Part shown: positions 53,140-62,888 of the stretch, piece by piece | Layout of the letters: every line of letters begins with the position of its first letter | How positions within the stretch are numbered: position 1 is the stretch's first letter | NCBI RefSeq assembly: GCF_023028105.1 | Contig: NZ_CP095491.1 | Coordinates: 62,001 to 126,000, forward strand | DNA from: Halosolutus gelatinilyticus | Lineage (GTDB): Archaea > Halobacteriota > Halobacteria > Halobacteriales > Natrialbaceae | Reading direction: 5' to 3' | DNA: 64,000 nt | Program-made: the position numbers and the translations under genes | The notes under the pieces: model-generated | Told to the model about the DNA's origin: nothing | The model's database searches: none | What the model saw: only the letters and a program-made list of their open reading frames with translations

Positions 53140-53652
53140 TTAGCCGCGGGACGGGATGAACGGACCTGGATCGCGCTGTGTGAACGTGAGCACTCGGCGC
53201 TGGTCGAGCGGCCGGACGTGCAGGCGGAGTTCATCCTCGCGTTCGACCGTCTCCAGGAACGATCCGGAACGCCGAACGCCGTAGTACCCCGGAACGAGGA
53301 TGACGGTTTCGGCGACGCCGTTCTCCAGTGCGGCGACGAAGAAGACGATGCCGTTCTCCTCGGCTCGGAACACGTTGACCTCGTCGAACTCGCCCGGCCC
53401 GTCGACGGCCGCGGCGGCTCGATCGAACTCGTCGTCGGGAACGAGGACGTCGACGCCGGTGCGGGCGTCGTCGCGCTGGACGTCCCCGTCACCGACGGCG
53501 GTGACGTCGCCGGGGTGGCACTCGATCGCATCCCAGCCGTCCTCCCGATACGCGTCGGCGGTCGCCTCCATGTCCTCCACGACCCGATCCCACGCGGGCG
53601 TGACGCGGTTCGCGACGGTCTCGACCGCCTCGGCGTCCTCGAACTCGTCCAT
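53140..53652 (-). CDS. Conserved haloarchaeal protein (DUF7529-like)
   Basis: A 170-residue acidic soluble protein. It contains [27 protein letters not shown]-type text (read in parts), which I associate with the DUF7529 family, then strands with [21 protein letters not shown] and [11 protein letters not shown]. The ATG at 53652 is chosen because the upstream frame is Arg/Ser-rich. Its role is unknown. It diverges from the ABC importer. Confidence 0.65.
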   Translation of the reverse strand: MDEFEDAEAVETVANRVTPAWDRVVEDMEATADAYREDGWDAIECHPGDVTAVGDGDVQRDDARTGVDVLVPDDEFDRAAAAVDGPGEFDEVNVFRAEENGIVFFVAALENGVAETVILVPGYYGVRRSGSFLETVEREDELRLHVRPLDQRRVLTFTQRDPGPFIPSRG

Positions 53653-53783
53653 ACTCTCGGCCGGGGGAGCCACCGACAAAAATCCTTCCGCTCGGAGATC
53701 GGTTCCGCGCGCCGCCGGCCGTCGATCACATCCGGATCTTGACATACGAAACGTTATTATTCGTGAGCACACCTGACTGGGTA

Positions 53784-56471
53784 ATGCCCGATCTTCTGTC
53801 GATTTCCGACCTTCGGACGCAGTTTCGGACGGAACGTGGCGTGGTAAAGGCGGTCGACGGGATCGACCTCACTGTCGAGCGGGGCGAAACCGTCGGCCTG
53901 GTCGGCGAGAGCGGATCCGGAAAGAGCGTCACTGCGCTCTCCGCGATGCAACTCGTCGACGATCCGGGTGAAGTGGTCGACGGCGAATTGTTGCTCCGGG
54001 ACGCCGACCTCGCCGATCGCCTGACCGAGAAGTATCCCGAGCGCGCCGACCGGTTCGTCACCGACGGCGCCGTCGATCTGGCGAACGCGCCGGAAACGGC
54101 GATGCGCGACATCCGCGGCGGGGAGATGAGCATGATCTTCCAGGATCCGATGACCTCGCTCAACCCCGCGATGACCGTCGGCGACCAGGTCGCCGAGAGC
54201 CTCCAGTTGCACCGGTACGGCGGCAAGCGGGCGGACTCGTGGGTCAACGCGGTCCGCGAGGCGTTCCCGGGCAGGGACATCTCGAACGAGGTGGTCGACG
54301 ACGTCGTCGAGATCCTCGACGCGGTCGGTATCCCTGAACCCGAGACGCGCTTGGACGAGTACCCCCACGAGTTCTCCGGGGGGATGCGTCAGCGCGTGCT
54401 CATCGCTATCGCGCTCGCGTGTCGGCCCCAGTTGCTCATCGCCGACGAGCCGACGACCGCGCTCGACGTCACCATCCAGGCCCAGATCCTCGATCTCATC
54501 AACGAGTTACAGGAGGAGTTCGATATGTCCGTGCTGTTCATCACGCACGACCTCGGCGTCGTCGCGGAGACCTGCGATCGCGTCGCCGTCATGTACGCCG
54601 GAGAGATCGTCGAGGAGGGGCCGGTCGAGGAGATCTTTCACGACCCGTCCCACCCGTACACGTACGCCCTGCTGGAGTCGATTCCCAGGGACGACTCCGA
54701 TCGTCTCTACCCCATCGAGGGGAACGTCCCCGGTCTCATCGACATGCCCGACGGCTGTCACTTCGCCCCGCGGTGTCCGTGGGCGTCGGCGGAGTGTACC
54801 GCCGGAGAGATTCCGTACCGCCAACACGGGCCGGACGACATCGATCACGCCGCCAAGTGCGTCCTCGACTCGTTCGACGAGAGCGAGTACGGGAGCGACG
54901 CGTCGCAGGTGTCAGCCGAGTCGAAGACGTTCAGCGGCGAGCCGCTGATGCGCGTCGACGGCCTCCGCAAGCACTTCTCCAAGGCGGACGATCTGCTCGA
55001 CAAGTGGCTTACGACGGAATCCCAGACGATCAAAGCCGTCGACGGCGTCTCGTTCGACATCTACGAAGGCGAGACCCTGGGGCTCGTCGGCGAGTCCGGT
55101 TGCGGGAAATCGACGACCGGGCGGACGATCCTCAGGTTACTCGAGCCGACCGACGGTACCGTCGTCTTCTCCGGCGACGACCTGACCGCGATCGACGGCG
55201 ACGACCTCCGCGAGAACCGGCGGGACCTCCAGATGATCTTCCAGGACCCGCTCTCGTCGCTGGATCCGCGGATGACGATCGGACAGACGATACGCGAACC
55301 GCTGACGGTCCACGGCCTGCCGGAGTCCGACCCGGGCGTCGAGCCCGTCGCCGACGTCGTGAACGAAACCGGCCACGACGTGACCGTCGACCTCGACGAC
55401 GACGTGGACGTGATCGTCGGCGCGGAGGACGACACCGCCCGCGTTCCGGTGACGGTGCGTCGGCCGGAGTCGGAGGGTGGCGATCGCCCCGTCGAAGTCG
55501 ACGTCCCGGCCGGGCTGGAGGCGTCCGTCGCGGAACGGGACGCGTCGGTCGACGTGTCCGTGTCGGTCGCCTGGTCGCGCGATCGGATCCGGCGAGAACG
55601 CGTTTTCGACCTCGTCGACGCCGTCGGGCTCTCGCGGGACCAGATCGATCGCTATCCCCACGAACTGTCCGGCGGCCAGCGACAGCGCGTCGGCATCGCT
55701 CGGGCGCTTGCGGTCGATCCCGACTTCATCGTCGCGGACGAACCGGTATCGGCGCTCGACGTCTCCGTCCAGGCCCAGATCCTGAACCTCCTGGAGGACC
55801 TCCAGGAGGAGTTCGGACTGACGTATCTGTTTATCGCACACGATCTGAGCGTCGTCCGCCACATCTGCGACCGCGTCGCGGTCATGTACCTCGGAGAGAT
55901 CGTCGAGACGGCGCCGACGGCCGACCTGTTCGAGAACCCACAACACCCCTACACGCAGGCGCTGCTGTCGTCGATCCCACAGCCGGACCCGCTTGCGGAG
56001 ACCGACGGACGAATCATCCTTAAAGGAGACGTCCCCAGTCCGATCGATCCACCCTCGGGATGTAGCTTCCGGACCCGATGTCCGAAAGTCATCCCGCCCG
56101 CCGACTTAGAGACCGACCAGGAGAGCTACCGGGCGGCGATGGACTTCCGCGAGCGCGTCGAGAACCGCGACCTCCAGGTGGCCGTGGTCCGCAAGGCCGC
56201 GTCCGACACGGACGAAGCAACGGCCGTCGCGACTCCCGACGGCGGAACATCGACGGACACCGTCGAGCGCCTGCTCGATCGGGAGTTCGAGGAGCGGCCG
56301 ACGGGCGAGGTCGGCGACATTGTCAGGCAAGCTTGCGAACGCGTCGTCGCCGGCGACTGGGACGCGGCGTCGGAACTGCTGCGCGAACGGCTCGAGAGCC
56401 CGTGTGAACGCGATGAACCCAGCGCGGGCGAGGGACGACACCGCGTGTCTTGCCATCTATATGACAGGTAG
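53784..56471 (+). CDS. Fused oligopeptide/dipeptide ABC transporter ATPases (DppD-DppF) with extra domain
   Basis: An 895-residue protein joining two ATPases. The first has Walker A GESGSGKS (about 44), signature FSGGMRQR (about 198) and Walker B LLIADEP, followed by the oligopeptide C-terminal motif with CHFAPRCPW. The second has Walker [10 protein letters not shown] (about 437), signature LSGGQRQR (about 628) and Walker B FIVADEP, and a Cys-containing tail ([10 protein letters not shown]). Between Q-loop and signature of the second, residues about 520-600, lies an 80-residue strand-rich insert absent from normal DppF. TTATTATT at 53752-53759 is 27 bases before the start. Confidence 0.9.
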   Translation: MPDLLSISDLRTQFRTERGVVKAVDGIDLTVERGETVGLVGESGSGKSVTALSAMQLVDDPGEVVDGELLLRDADLADRLTEKYPERADRFVTDGAVDLANAPETAMRDIRGGEMSMIFQDPMTSLNPAMTVGDQVAESLQLHRYGGKRADSWVNAVREAFPGRDISNEVVDDVVEILDAVGIPEPETRLDEYPHEFSGGMRQRVLIAIALACRPQLLIADEPTTALDVTIQAQILDLINELQEEFDMSVLFITHDLGVVAETCDRVAVMYAGEIVEEGPVEEIFHDPSHPYTYALLESIPRDDSDRLYPIEGNVPGLIDMPDGCHFAPRCPWASAECTAGEIPYRQHGPDDIDHAAKCVLDSFDESEYGSDASQVSAESKTFSGEPLMRVDGLRKHFSKADDLLDKWLTTESQTIKAVDGVSFDIYEGETLGLVGESGCGKSTTGRTILRLLEPTDGTVVFSGDDLTAIDGDDLRENRRDLQMIFQDPLSSLDPRMTIGQTIREPLTVHGLPESDPGVEPVADVVNETGHDVTVDLDDDVDVIVGAEDDTARVPVTVRRPESEGGDRPVEVDVPAGLEASVAERDASVDVSVSVAWSRDRIRRERVFDLVDAVGLSRDQIDRYPHELSGGQRQRVGIARALAVDPDFIVADEPVSALDVSVQAQILNLLEDLQEEFGLTYLFIAHDLSVVRHICDRVAVMYLGEIVETAPTADLFENPQHPYTQALLSSIPQPDPLAETDGRIILKGDVPSPIDPPSGCSFRTRCPKVIPPADLETDQESYRAAMDFRERVENRDLQVAVVRKAASDTDEATAVATPDGGTSTDTVERLLDREFEERPTGEVGDIVRQACERVVAGDWDAASELLRERLESPCERDEPSAGEGRHRVSCHLYDR

Positions 56472-56540
56472 CGGCTGAGTTTCCTTCCCGCGAGACGCTC
56501 ACCGGTATATTTATAATTATTCTACAGCAACCCACGGGGC

Positions 56541-58202
56541 ATGCCACGCGATATCGATCGTCGAAACTTTTTGAAAGTTGCAGGAGGAACGACTGTCGCA
56601 ACCACGATGGTATCGGGGTGTATCGGGTCTCTGACCGGTAGCGACGGCGGCGGGACGCTCGTCTACGCTCGCGGTGATCACCCCGAGAACTACGACCCGC
56701 AGCAGACGACGAGCGGCGAGGTCGCGAAAGTCACGAACCAGATCTTCGACCAACTCGTCAAGTTCGAGCCGGGCAGCGGCGGCCAGCTCGTGGACGGGTT
56801 GGCGACGGAGTATAATCTCGATGGGACGACGGCGTCGATAACGCTCCGCGAGGGCGTGACCTTCCACAACGGCGAGGAGCTCACGGCGGAGGACGTCCGC
56901 GCGACCATCCGCCGGTTCATCGACGAGGACTACGAACACTACCTGGGTGAGGAGAACCGATCCGGGTACGGGCCGTTCACGTTCGGGAACTGGGTCGAAA
57001 GCGTCGAGGTCGAGTCCGATTACGAACTCTCGATCGAGCTGACCCAGCAGTACGCGCCGTTCCTGCGCAACCTGGCGATGTTCGCCGCGGCGATCCTCTC
57101 GAAAAAGCAGATCGAGTCGCTCGGCGACCAGACGGACCTGGGTACTGATCCGAAGGGCACCGGGGCGTTCACGTTCGAGGACCTCGATAACGGGAACGAG
57201 CGCGTCCGTCTCTCCGCTAACGACGACTTCTGGGGCGACGGTCCGAACGTCGACGAGGTCGTGTTCAAGACCATCGGGCAGAACTCCACGCGCGTCCAGG
57301 ACGTGATCAACGGTGACTCTCACATCACCGACAACCTCGACTCCCAGTCCTCCCAGCAGGCCGACGACGCGGAGACGGCGCAGTTGCTCTCGAAGAGCGG
57401 CATCAACACCGGGTACATGGCGTTCAACATGGCGCGCGTCGAGGAGTTCCGTGACAGGCGCGTCCGCCAGGCCGTCAGCATGGCGGTCAACACCGAGGCG
57501 ATCGTCAACGACATCTACGAAGGGTTCGCCAGCCAATCCAGTCAGCCGCTCCCGCCGGACGTGCTGGGGCACAACGACGATCTCGACCCGTACTCACAAG
57601 ACAAGGAGGAAGCGGAGTCGCTGTTGGAAGAGGCCGGCGCGACCGGCCTCAGTTTCGAACTCGCTACGTTCTCGAACCCCCGCGGATACAACCCCAGTCC
57701 CGTCGAGACGGCGAACCAGGTCAAATCCGACCTCGAGGACATCGGGATGAGCGTCGAGATCAATCAGTTCTCGGATTTCAGTTCGTACCTCGACTACACC
57801 GATCAGGGCCGCCACGACGCGTGTTTCCTCGGCTGGTACACGGACAACGCCGATCCGGACAACTTCATGTACGTCCTGCTCGACCCGAAAGTCGATCTGG
57901 AAGCCGTTCCCGAGGACCAGGACTGGGTCAGCTTCGACACCGAGGGGTACAGCCCCCTCAACGTGTCCGCGTGGGCCAACACCGACTACATGGAACTGGT
58001 CCGCGAGGCGCAGGCGACCTACGACGACGCCGCGCGGGAGGAACTCTATCACCAGGCGAGCGAGTTGGTCCGCGAGGAAGCGCCGTGGGTGTTCATCGAC
58101 TACGCACAGACGCTGCGCGCCGCGAACGAGGCAGTCGCCGAAGACTCGTATACGATCAGTTCCGTCGGCGGCCCGTTCCTCAACCAGGTCTCGCTGAACT
58201 GA
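56541..58202 (+). CDS. Tat-exported lipoprotein, peptide-type ABC substrate-binding protein
   Basis: A 553-residue extracellular binding protein of the SBP_bac_5 family. The N-terminus has a twin-arginine motif (DRRNFLKVAGG, residues 6-16) and a lipobox VSGC with Cys27. Motifs include a segment with NYDPQQTTSGEVAKVTNQIFDQL and VRQAVSMAVNTEAIV. It supplies the importer encoded by the flanking genes. The ligand could be oligopeptide, nickel or sugar; not predictable. It is separated from the fused ATPase gene by 69 bases. Confidence 0.93.
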   Translation: MPRDIDRRNFLKVAGGTTVATTMVSGCIGSLTGSDGGGTLVYARGDHPENYDPQQTTSGEVAKVTNQIFDQLVKFEPGSGGQLVDGLATEYNLDGTTASITLREGVTFHNGEELTAEDVRATIRRFIDEDYEHYLGEENRSGYGPFTFGNWVESVEVESDYELSIELTQQYAPFLRNLAMFAAAILSKKQIESLGDQTDLGTDPKGTGAFTFEDLDNGNERVRLSANDDFWGDGPNVDEVVFKTIGQNSTRVQDVINGDSHITDNLDSQSSQQADDAETAQLLSKSGINTGYMAFNMARVEEFRDRRVRQAVSMAVNTEAIVNDIYEGFASQSSQPLPPDVLGHNDDLDPYSQDKEEAESLLEEAGATGLSFELATFSNPRGYNPSPVETANQVKSDLEDIGMSVEINQFSDFSSYLDYTDQGRHDACFLGWYTDNADPDNFMYVLLDPKVDLEAVPEDQDWVSFDTEGYSPLNVSAWANTDYMELVREAQATYDDAAREELYHQASELVREEAPWVFIDYAQTLRAANEAVAEDSYTISSVGGPFLNQVSLN

Positions 58203-58270
58203 CCGGTGTCGATACCGCCGGATAATAAGCGCTTTATCCGGTCCGCAATACGTTCATATAAACTCACACT

Positions 58271-59314
58271 ATGGTTTCGAAGCGGTACGTCGTGAAGCGG
58301 CTGTTGTTGCTCGTCCCGGTGTTGTTCGGGGTGGCGTCGCTGGTGTTTGCCATCCTCCACCTCTCGCCGGGTGATCCGGCTCGCCTCATCGTCGGGCAGC
58401 GAGCGCCGGCGTCGCAGGTCGAGGCGGTGCGTGAAAGTCTCGGGCTGAACGATCCGTTGTACGTCCAGTACGGGCGATTCCTGCTCGACGCCGCGCAGTT
58501 CGAGTTCGGCGAATCGTACAAGGTCTCCCAGGGGAACCCGGTTCGGCAAGTCATCACCACGCGGTTCCCCGTGACGATCGAACTGGCGCTGTACGGCCAG
58601 GCGATCGGGATCATGCTGGGCATCCCGCTGGGCGTGCTCTCGGCGGTCAAGCAGGACTCGCTTACGGACCACCTCACCCGTATCGGTGCGCTCACCGGAA
58701 TCTCGGTTCCGATCTACTGGTCCGGTCCGCTGCTCATCCTGCTTTTTTCCGCCTACCTCGGTCTCTTTCCGGCCGGGAGCCGCATCGGATCGACGATCTT
58801 CCTCCCGGACACCTGGAGTCTGTTCGGGAAGGAGCTCCCGTTGACGGGGATTATCCTCCTCGACACGCTGTTGCTCGGGCGACTGGACGCGTGGCTGTCG
58901 GCCGTCCACCACATGTTCCTGCCGTCGGTGACCATCGGCGTCTACTCGATGGCGCTCATCTCCCGGATGATGCGCTCGTCGATGCTCGAGGTCATCAGAC
59001 AGGACTACATCCGGACGGCTCGCGCGAAAGGACAGGGCACGAAGATCACCGTTCTAAAACACGGGTTCCGGAACGCCTTCATCCCGGTCGTGACCGTCAT
59101 CGGGATCCAGTTCGGGACCCTGCTCGGCGGCGCGGTGTTGACCGAGACGGTGTTCGGAATCGGCGGCGTCGGGACGACCCTCGTCGAGGCGATCAGCGAC
59201 AGCGATTACCCGGTCGTCCAGGGTATCGTGCTGACGTTTGCGTTACTGTTCACCCTCGTCAACCTCGGCGTCGACCTCACGTACAGCTACCTCGACCCAC
59301 GTATCCAGCAATAA
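58271..59314 (+). CDS. ABC transporter permease (DppB-like)
   Basis: A 347-residue inner-membrane permease with six spans. The N-terminus MVSKRYVVKRLLLLVPVLFGV is the family start, and RTARAKGQGTKITVLKHGFRNAF is the EAA loop that contacts the ATPase. It forms the pore with the DppC-like protein. The next gene starts one base after its stop. Confidence 0.93.
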   Translation: MVSKRYVVKRLLLLVPVLFGVASLVFAILHLSPGDPARLIVGQRAPASQVEAVRESLGLNDPLYVQYGRFLLDAAQFEFGESYKVSQGNPVRQVITTRFPVTIELALYGQAIGIMLGIPLGVLSAVKQDSLTDHLTRIGALTGISVPIYWSGPLLILLFSAYLGLFPAGSRIGSTIFLPDTWSLFGKELPLTGIILLDTLLLGRLDAWLSAVHHMFLPSVTIGVYSMALISRMMRSSMLEVIRQDYIRTARAKGQGTKITVLKHGFRNAFIPVVTVIGIQFGTLLGGAVLTETVFGIGGVGTTLVEAISDSDYPVVQGIVLTFALLFTLVNLGVDLTYSYLDPRIQQ

Positions 59315-59315
59315 C

Positions 59316-60251
59316 ATGAGTACTGACACAGCGACACCCAAGACCGAGACCCGAAGCTCCCTCGATCGGCTGCGGAACTCGCCGTTCCTCTCGGAACTGC
59401 TCTCGAACCGACTCGCCCTCCTGGGGCTTACGATCATCTGCGGAATGTTTCTCGTCGCCATCTACGCACGGGTGTTCTACGACGTCGACGCCCTGGCGAG
59501 TTCGCGTCTCGGCGGGACGATTCCGAGCCGCGCTCCGCCGTACTGGGCGGGCGGCGCCGAGTCGACCGGCCTCTTCGGGACCGACGCCTCCGCGCGAGAC
59601 ATCTTCACGAGGACGCTGTACGGCGCGTGGATCGCGCTGAAGCTCGGGACGATCACGGTCGGGGCTTCGACCGCCGCGGGCGTCGTGCTGGGAATCGTTG
59701 CCGCGTACTACGGGGACTGGGTCGACAACGTCATCATGCGGACGATGGACGTTCTGTTGGCGTTTCCCTCCCTCCTGCTGGCGCTGGCGCTCGTGGCTAT
59801 CTTCGGGGCCGGCCTCTGGAAAGCGGTCATCGCGTTGATACTGGTGTACACGCCGCGGTTCGCGCGCGTCGTCCGCGGAGCGGCGCTGAAGGTACTCGAA
59901 GACGAGTACATCGACGCGACCGTCGCGCTCGGGGCGAGAGATCCGCGCGTCCTCTTCAGGCACATCCTGCCGAACACGCTCGCTCCGATCACCGTCCAGT
60001 CGACGCTGAACTTCGGACTCGCCATTATCGACCTGGCCGCGCTGTCGTTTCTCGGGTTCGGAGCCCAGGCAGGGACGCCGTCGTGGGGGCTGATGCTCTC
60101 GAACGGCGTCAAGAACGGCCTGCTCACCGGGAAGTGGTGGATGTCCTTCTTCCCGGGGCTGTTCCTCGCCATTACCGTCCTCGGGTTCAACCTGCTCGGC
60201 GACGGGATGCGCGATGCGCTCGACCCGCGGATGCAGGATACGGTCGAGTGA
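59316..60251 (+). CDS. ABC transporter permease (DppC-like)
   Basis: A 311-residue permease. SELLSNRLALLGLTIICGMF is the first span region and VALGARDPRVLFRHILPNTLAPI the EAA loop. The ATG at 59316 is chosen; the earlier frame is a shadow of the preceding gene's end. It lies eight bases before the next small gene. Confidence 0.93.
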   Translation: MSTDTATPKTETRSSLDRLRNSPFLSELLSNRLALLGLTIICGMFLVAIYARVFYDVDALASSRLGGTIPSRAPPYWAGGAESTGLFGTDASARDIFTRTLYGAWIALKLGTITVGASTAAGVVLGIVAAYYGDWVDNVIMRTMDVLLAFPSLLLALALVAIFGAGLWKAVIALILVYTPRFARVVRGAALKVLEDEYIDATVALGARDPRVLFRHILPNTLAPITVQSTLNFGLAIIDLAALSFLGFGAQAGTPSWGLMLSNGVKNGLLTGKWWMSFFPGLFLAITVLGFNLLGDGMRDALDPRMQDTVE

Positions 60252-60259
60252 CGGGACCG

Positions 60260-60592
60260 ATGCGCCGGGTCCGACTCGTCGTCGACGCGCTCGCCGTCGG
60301 CGGTGGCGTCGCCGCCCTCGCCATTGCCGCGCTGGTCGTAACCGGAACGACGCCGACCCGGGCGACGGAACTCGCCTTCGCGATCGGGGCGCTCGCGCTC
60401 GGCATCGGCTTGCTCGGCTGGTCGGGATCGGTGATGGCTGGCCGGGGAATCGAAACGATGCAAAATCACCTCGACACGAACACCGACTGGACGGAGGCGA
60501 AGTCCCGGCGCGCGATGGCGAGGGTCGGCGGGTTCGGCGGGGGATTGATGCTCACGAGCGCGATCGTCGAGGTGCTCGCATCCGGACCGTAA
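60260..60592 (+). CDS. Small membrane protein (DUF7268-like)
   Basis: A 110-residue protein with three to four spans (residues about 5-25, 33-55 and 85-105) and a short soluble loop with ETMQNHLDTNTDWTEAKSRRAM. I associate it with a haloarchaeal DUF7268 type by memory. It is eight bases after the permease gene, so it could be a late member of that operon. Confidence 0.6.
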   Translation: MRRVRLVVDALAVGGGVAALAIAALVVTGTTPTRATELAFAIGALALGIGLLGWSGSVMAGRGIETMQNHLDTNTDWTEAKSRRAMARVGGFGGGLMLTSAIVEVLASGP

Positions 60593-60687
60593 CCCGCCGA
60601 ACGGAGCCAGTTTCGATCGAGAGCCGGCGCGGCCGTCCGCGCCCGGACGGCGCCGGGAGATCAGCCACGATCCAATCTCTTTAGGCA

Positions 60688-60704
60688 ACGGGTGTAATAC
60701 CCGT
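60688..60704. promoter_or_regulatory. Palindrome in the promoter of the DUF7344-type gene
   Basis: ACGGGT-GTAAT-ACCCGT is a perfect 6-base inverted repeat with a 5-base spacer, 18-34 bases before the ATG at 60722. A TATA-like CTTTAGG at 60679-60685 lies just before it. It fits an operator for autoregulation by the winged-helix protein it precedes. Confidence 0.5.
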
Positions 60705-60721
60705 GGGTGCCTGGAGGGTGT

Positions 60722-61087
60722 ATGAACCGGGCGAATGCCACACGAATGGAGGCGGCATGTTCGCTGCTCGCGGAGTCCGAACGCCGATACCTCCTCTACC
60801 TGCTGGCAGAAACTGAGTCTGCGAACCTCGAAGACTTCACGGGGCAGATTGCAGCCTGGGAGCGAGACGTGCCCGTATCGCAGGTCGGGAAAGACGCCCG
60901 ACAGTTAGTGTACGTCACGATGGTCCACAACCATCTCCCGCGACTCGCGGATTACGACATCATCGAGTACGACCTGCGAAGCGGAGACGTCGTTCTCGCG
61001 GAGGGATTCGACGATATCAGGCCGCTGCTGGAGCAGTTCAAACAGACCGAAGAGGTCCCGGAACTCCGACAGCGACCGCCTCTCTGA
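60722..61087 (+). CDS. DUF7344 winged-helix protein
   Basis: A 121-residue protein starting MNRANATRMEAACSLLAESERRYLLYLLAE, which matches the DUF7344-type helix-turn-helix proteins, small regulators of haloarchaea. The helices AERRYLLY, DFTGQIAAWER and ARQLVYVTMVHNHLPRLADYDIIEYD fit a winged helix with the last strand in GDVVLAEG. A GTG at 60707 is possible, but would place part of the palindrome against the start. Target unknown. Confidence 0.8.
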   Translation: MNRANATRMEAACSLLAESERRYLLYLLAETESANLEDFTGQIAAWERDVPVSQVGKDARQLVYVTMVHNHLPRLADYDIIEYDLRSGDVVLAEGFDDIRPLLEQFKQTEEVPELRQRPPL

Positions 61088-61240
61088 TTCGGCTCGCGCC
61101 CGAGCAGTTTCTTCGCGGTGCGGACTCGTTTTCGATCGCATCCCCGTCCGAGCGCTCGCCGGTTCTCGATCGTCGCCCTCGTCGCGTCGCGAGGAACGTC
61201 GAATCGAAACGCATAGGAGCCGACTCCGACGAGCACCACT

Positions 61241-62167
61241 GTGAGTCGATACCGGAATCTCGCACTCTTCCTGACGCTCGCTGCGGTGTGGGGGACGGCG
61301 TTCGTCGCGATCAGCGCCGGCCTCGAGTACTTTCCGCCGGTGCTGTTCGCGGCGTTGCGCTACGACGTCGCCGGCGTCCTTATGCTCGCCTACGCGGCGT
61401 ACGCGGTCGACGACTGGATCCCCCGAGGCGGAGCCGAGTGGGCCGTCGTCGGTGTTGGGGCCGTGTTCCTGATCGCGGCGTACCACGCGTTCCTGTTCGT
61501 CGGCCAGCAGAACACGACGGCCGCGGCCGCGGCGATCCTGGTGAGCCTCTCGCCGGTGCTGACGACCGGCTTTGCCCGCGCGCTGGTTCCCAGCGACGCG
61601 CTCTCGGCCGTCGGCGTCGCGGGCGTCGTCGTCGGACTGGCCGGCGTCGCGGTCATCGCACAGCCCGATCCGTCGAACCTGTTGGCGGCGGACGTGGTGG
61701 CGAAGCTGTTCGTCTTTTGTGCGGCCGCCTCGTTCGCGTTCGGGAGCGTTCTCACCCGACGGATCGACGCCTCGCTCCCGATCGAGACGATGGAAGCGTG
61801 GTCGATGCTCGGCGGCGCGCTCGCGATGCACGCCGCGAGTCTCGGCCTCGGCGAACCGATCGAGCCGGCGACGTGGGCTCGTCCGGAGGCCCTCGTCGCG
61901 CTGGGCTATCTCGCGCTCGTGGCCAGCGCGTTCGGCTTCCTGCTGTACTTCGACCTGCTCGAACGGCTCGGCGCCGTCGAGATCAACATGGTCTCCTACG
62001 TCGCGCCGATCTTCGCCGCCGTCATGGGCTGGCTCCTCCTGGACGAGGTCGTCGACGCGACGACCGTGTTCGGCTTCCTGCTCATCGCCGTCGGGTTCGT
62101 TCTCGTGAAACGGCGGGCGCTCCGCGAGGAGTTCGGTCACGTTCGCCGACAGTACTCGGGCGAGTAA
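61241..62167 (+). CDS. DMT-superfamily transporter (EamA)
   Basis: A 308-residue membrane protein with ten spans in two EamA repeats. SRYRNLALFLTLAAVWGTAFVAI is the first repeat start and AWSMLGGALAMHAASLG the second; the repeat-end signature LSPVLTT and MVSYVAPIFAAVMGW appear in both. It probably exports a metabolite or amino acid. The start is GTG. Confidence 0.9.
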   Translation: MSRYRNLALFLTLAAVWGTAFVAISAGLEYFPPVLFAALRYDVAGVLMLAYAAYAVDDWIPRGGAEWAVVGVGAVFLIAAYHAFLFVGQQNTTAAAAAILVSLSPVLTTGFARALVPSDALSAVGVAGVVVGLAGVAVIAQPDPSNLLAADVVAKLFVFCAAASFAFGSVLTRRIDASLPIETMEAWSMLGGALAMHAASLGLGEPIEPATWARPEALVALGYLALVASAFGFLLYFDLLERLGAVEINMVSYVAPIFAAVMGWLLLDEVVDATTVFGFLLIAVGFVLVKRRALREEFGHVRRQYSGE

Positions 62168-62211
62168 CGGTGTCCGGTCGCCGAATCGGGGCCGCCCGGG
62201 GGCGGCGATCG

Positions 62212-62484
62212 TCAGCGTCTGTGCGCGTGCCCGACGTAGAGGGCGACGAGATTCACGGCGAGTAGGGCGAGAAAGGTCATGGTTTCGCTCGAGCTCGACA
62301 GCCCGGTCGCGAGCAGCGGGACGTACAGGAACGGCAGGACGATCGCCGCCCAGAATCCCGTGCGCCGGATCGGGGTTGCGAGTGAGGGGACGGTGCGTTC
62401 GAGGACGCCTCGGTCGCCGGTGCTCTTGTGGGACTCGTCTGGCGCCGCGGATTGCCGATCGTGGACAGCAGGGGACTTCGACAT
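62212..62484 (-). CDS. Small two-span membrane protein
   Basis: A 90-residue protein. The first 40 residues are hydrophilic and disordered, and two spans follow at about 45-65 and 70-87, ending YVGHAHRR. No family is recognised. The ATG at 62484 is chosen; a longer frame reaches 62523. Confidence 0.5.
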   Translation of the reverse strand: MSKSPAVHDRQSAAPDESHKSTGDRGVLERTVPSLATPIRRTGFWAAIVLPFLYVPLLATGLSSSSETMTFLALLAVNLVALYVGHAHRR

Positions 62485-62888
62485 GGAACGACTGACCCGC
62501 GCCACGATTTCACGGTGGGACACATATATCGCCCCGACCGTTTCGATCGTTTGGTACTAATTCACACGAATAAGGCGCGAACTGAACGAACGGCGGCCTA
62601 TCAGCCATCGAACAGCTGTGAGCGGAGAGAGATCGGTGGAAAGACGCGATAACGCCGGCTGACAGCGGCTCCTACCGAAAATCGTCCTCCGTTAGGGGAA
62701 CAATACGGCTCGACTCGGTCGACGACAATCGGCGGACGGAGCCACGGTCCGTTCGGCGTCGGCGAGCTGTGTAACGGCGGACGAACGCTTCGGTGCCAAC
62801 TCAGCGTGGTATACGCCGCCCTGAAGGTGCCGAAAACCGACAGTGACATGAATCGGATAAAAATCGGGCATCGCCGTTTTGCGTCCGG
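62485..62888. other. Intergenic region before the AAA ATPase stop
   Basis: 404 bases of broken frames, several AT-richer stretches and no RNA gene recognised. It lies between the start of the small membrane gene and the 3' end of the AAA ATPase gene, so it should hold a terminator and the small gene's promoter. Confidence 0.4.
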
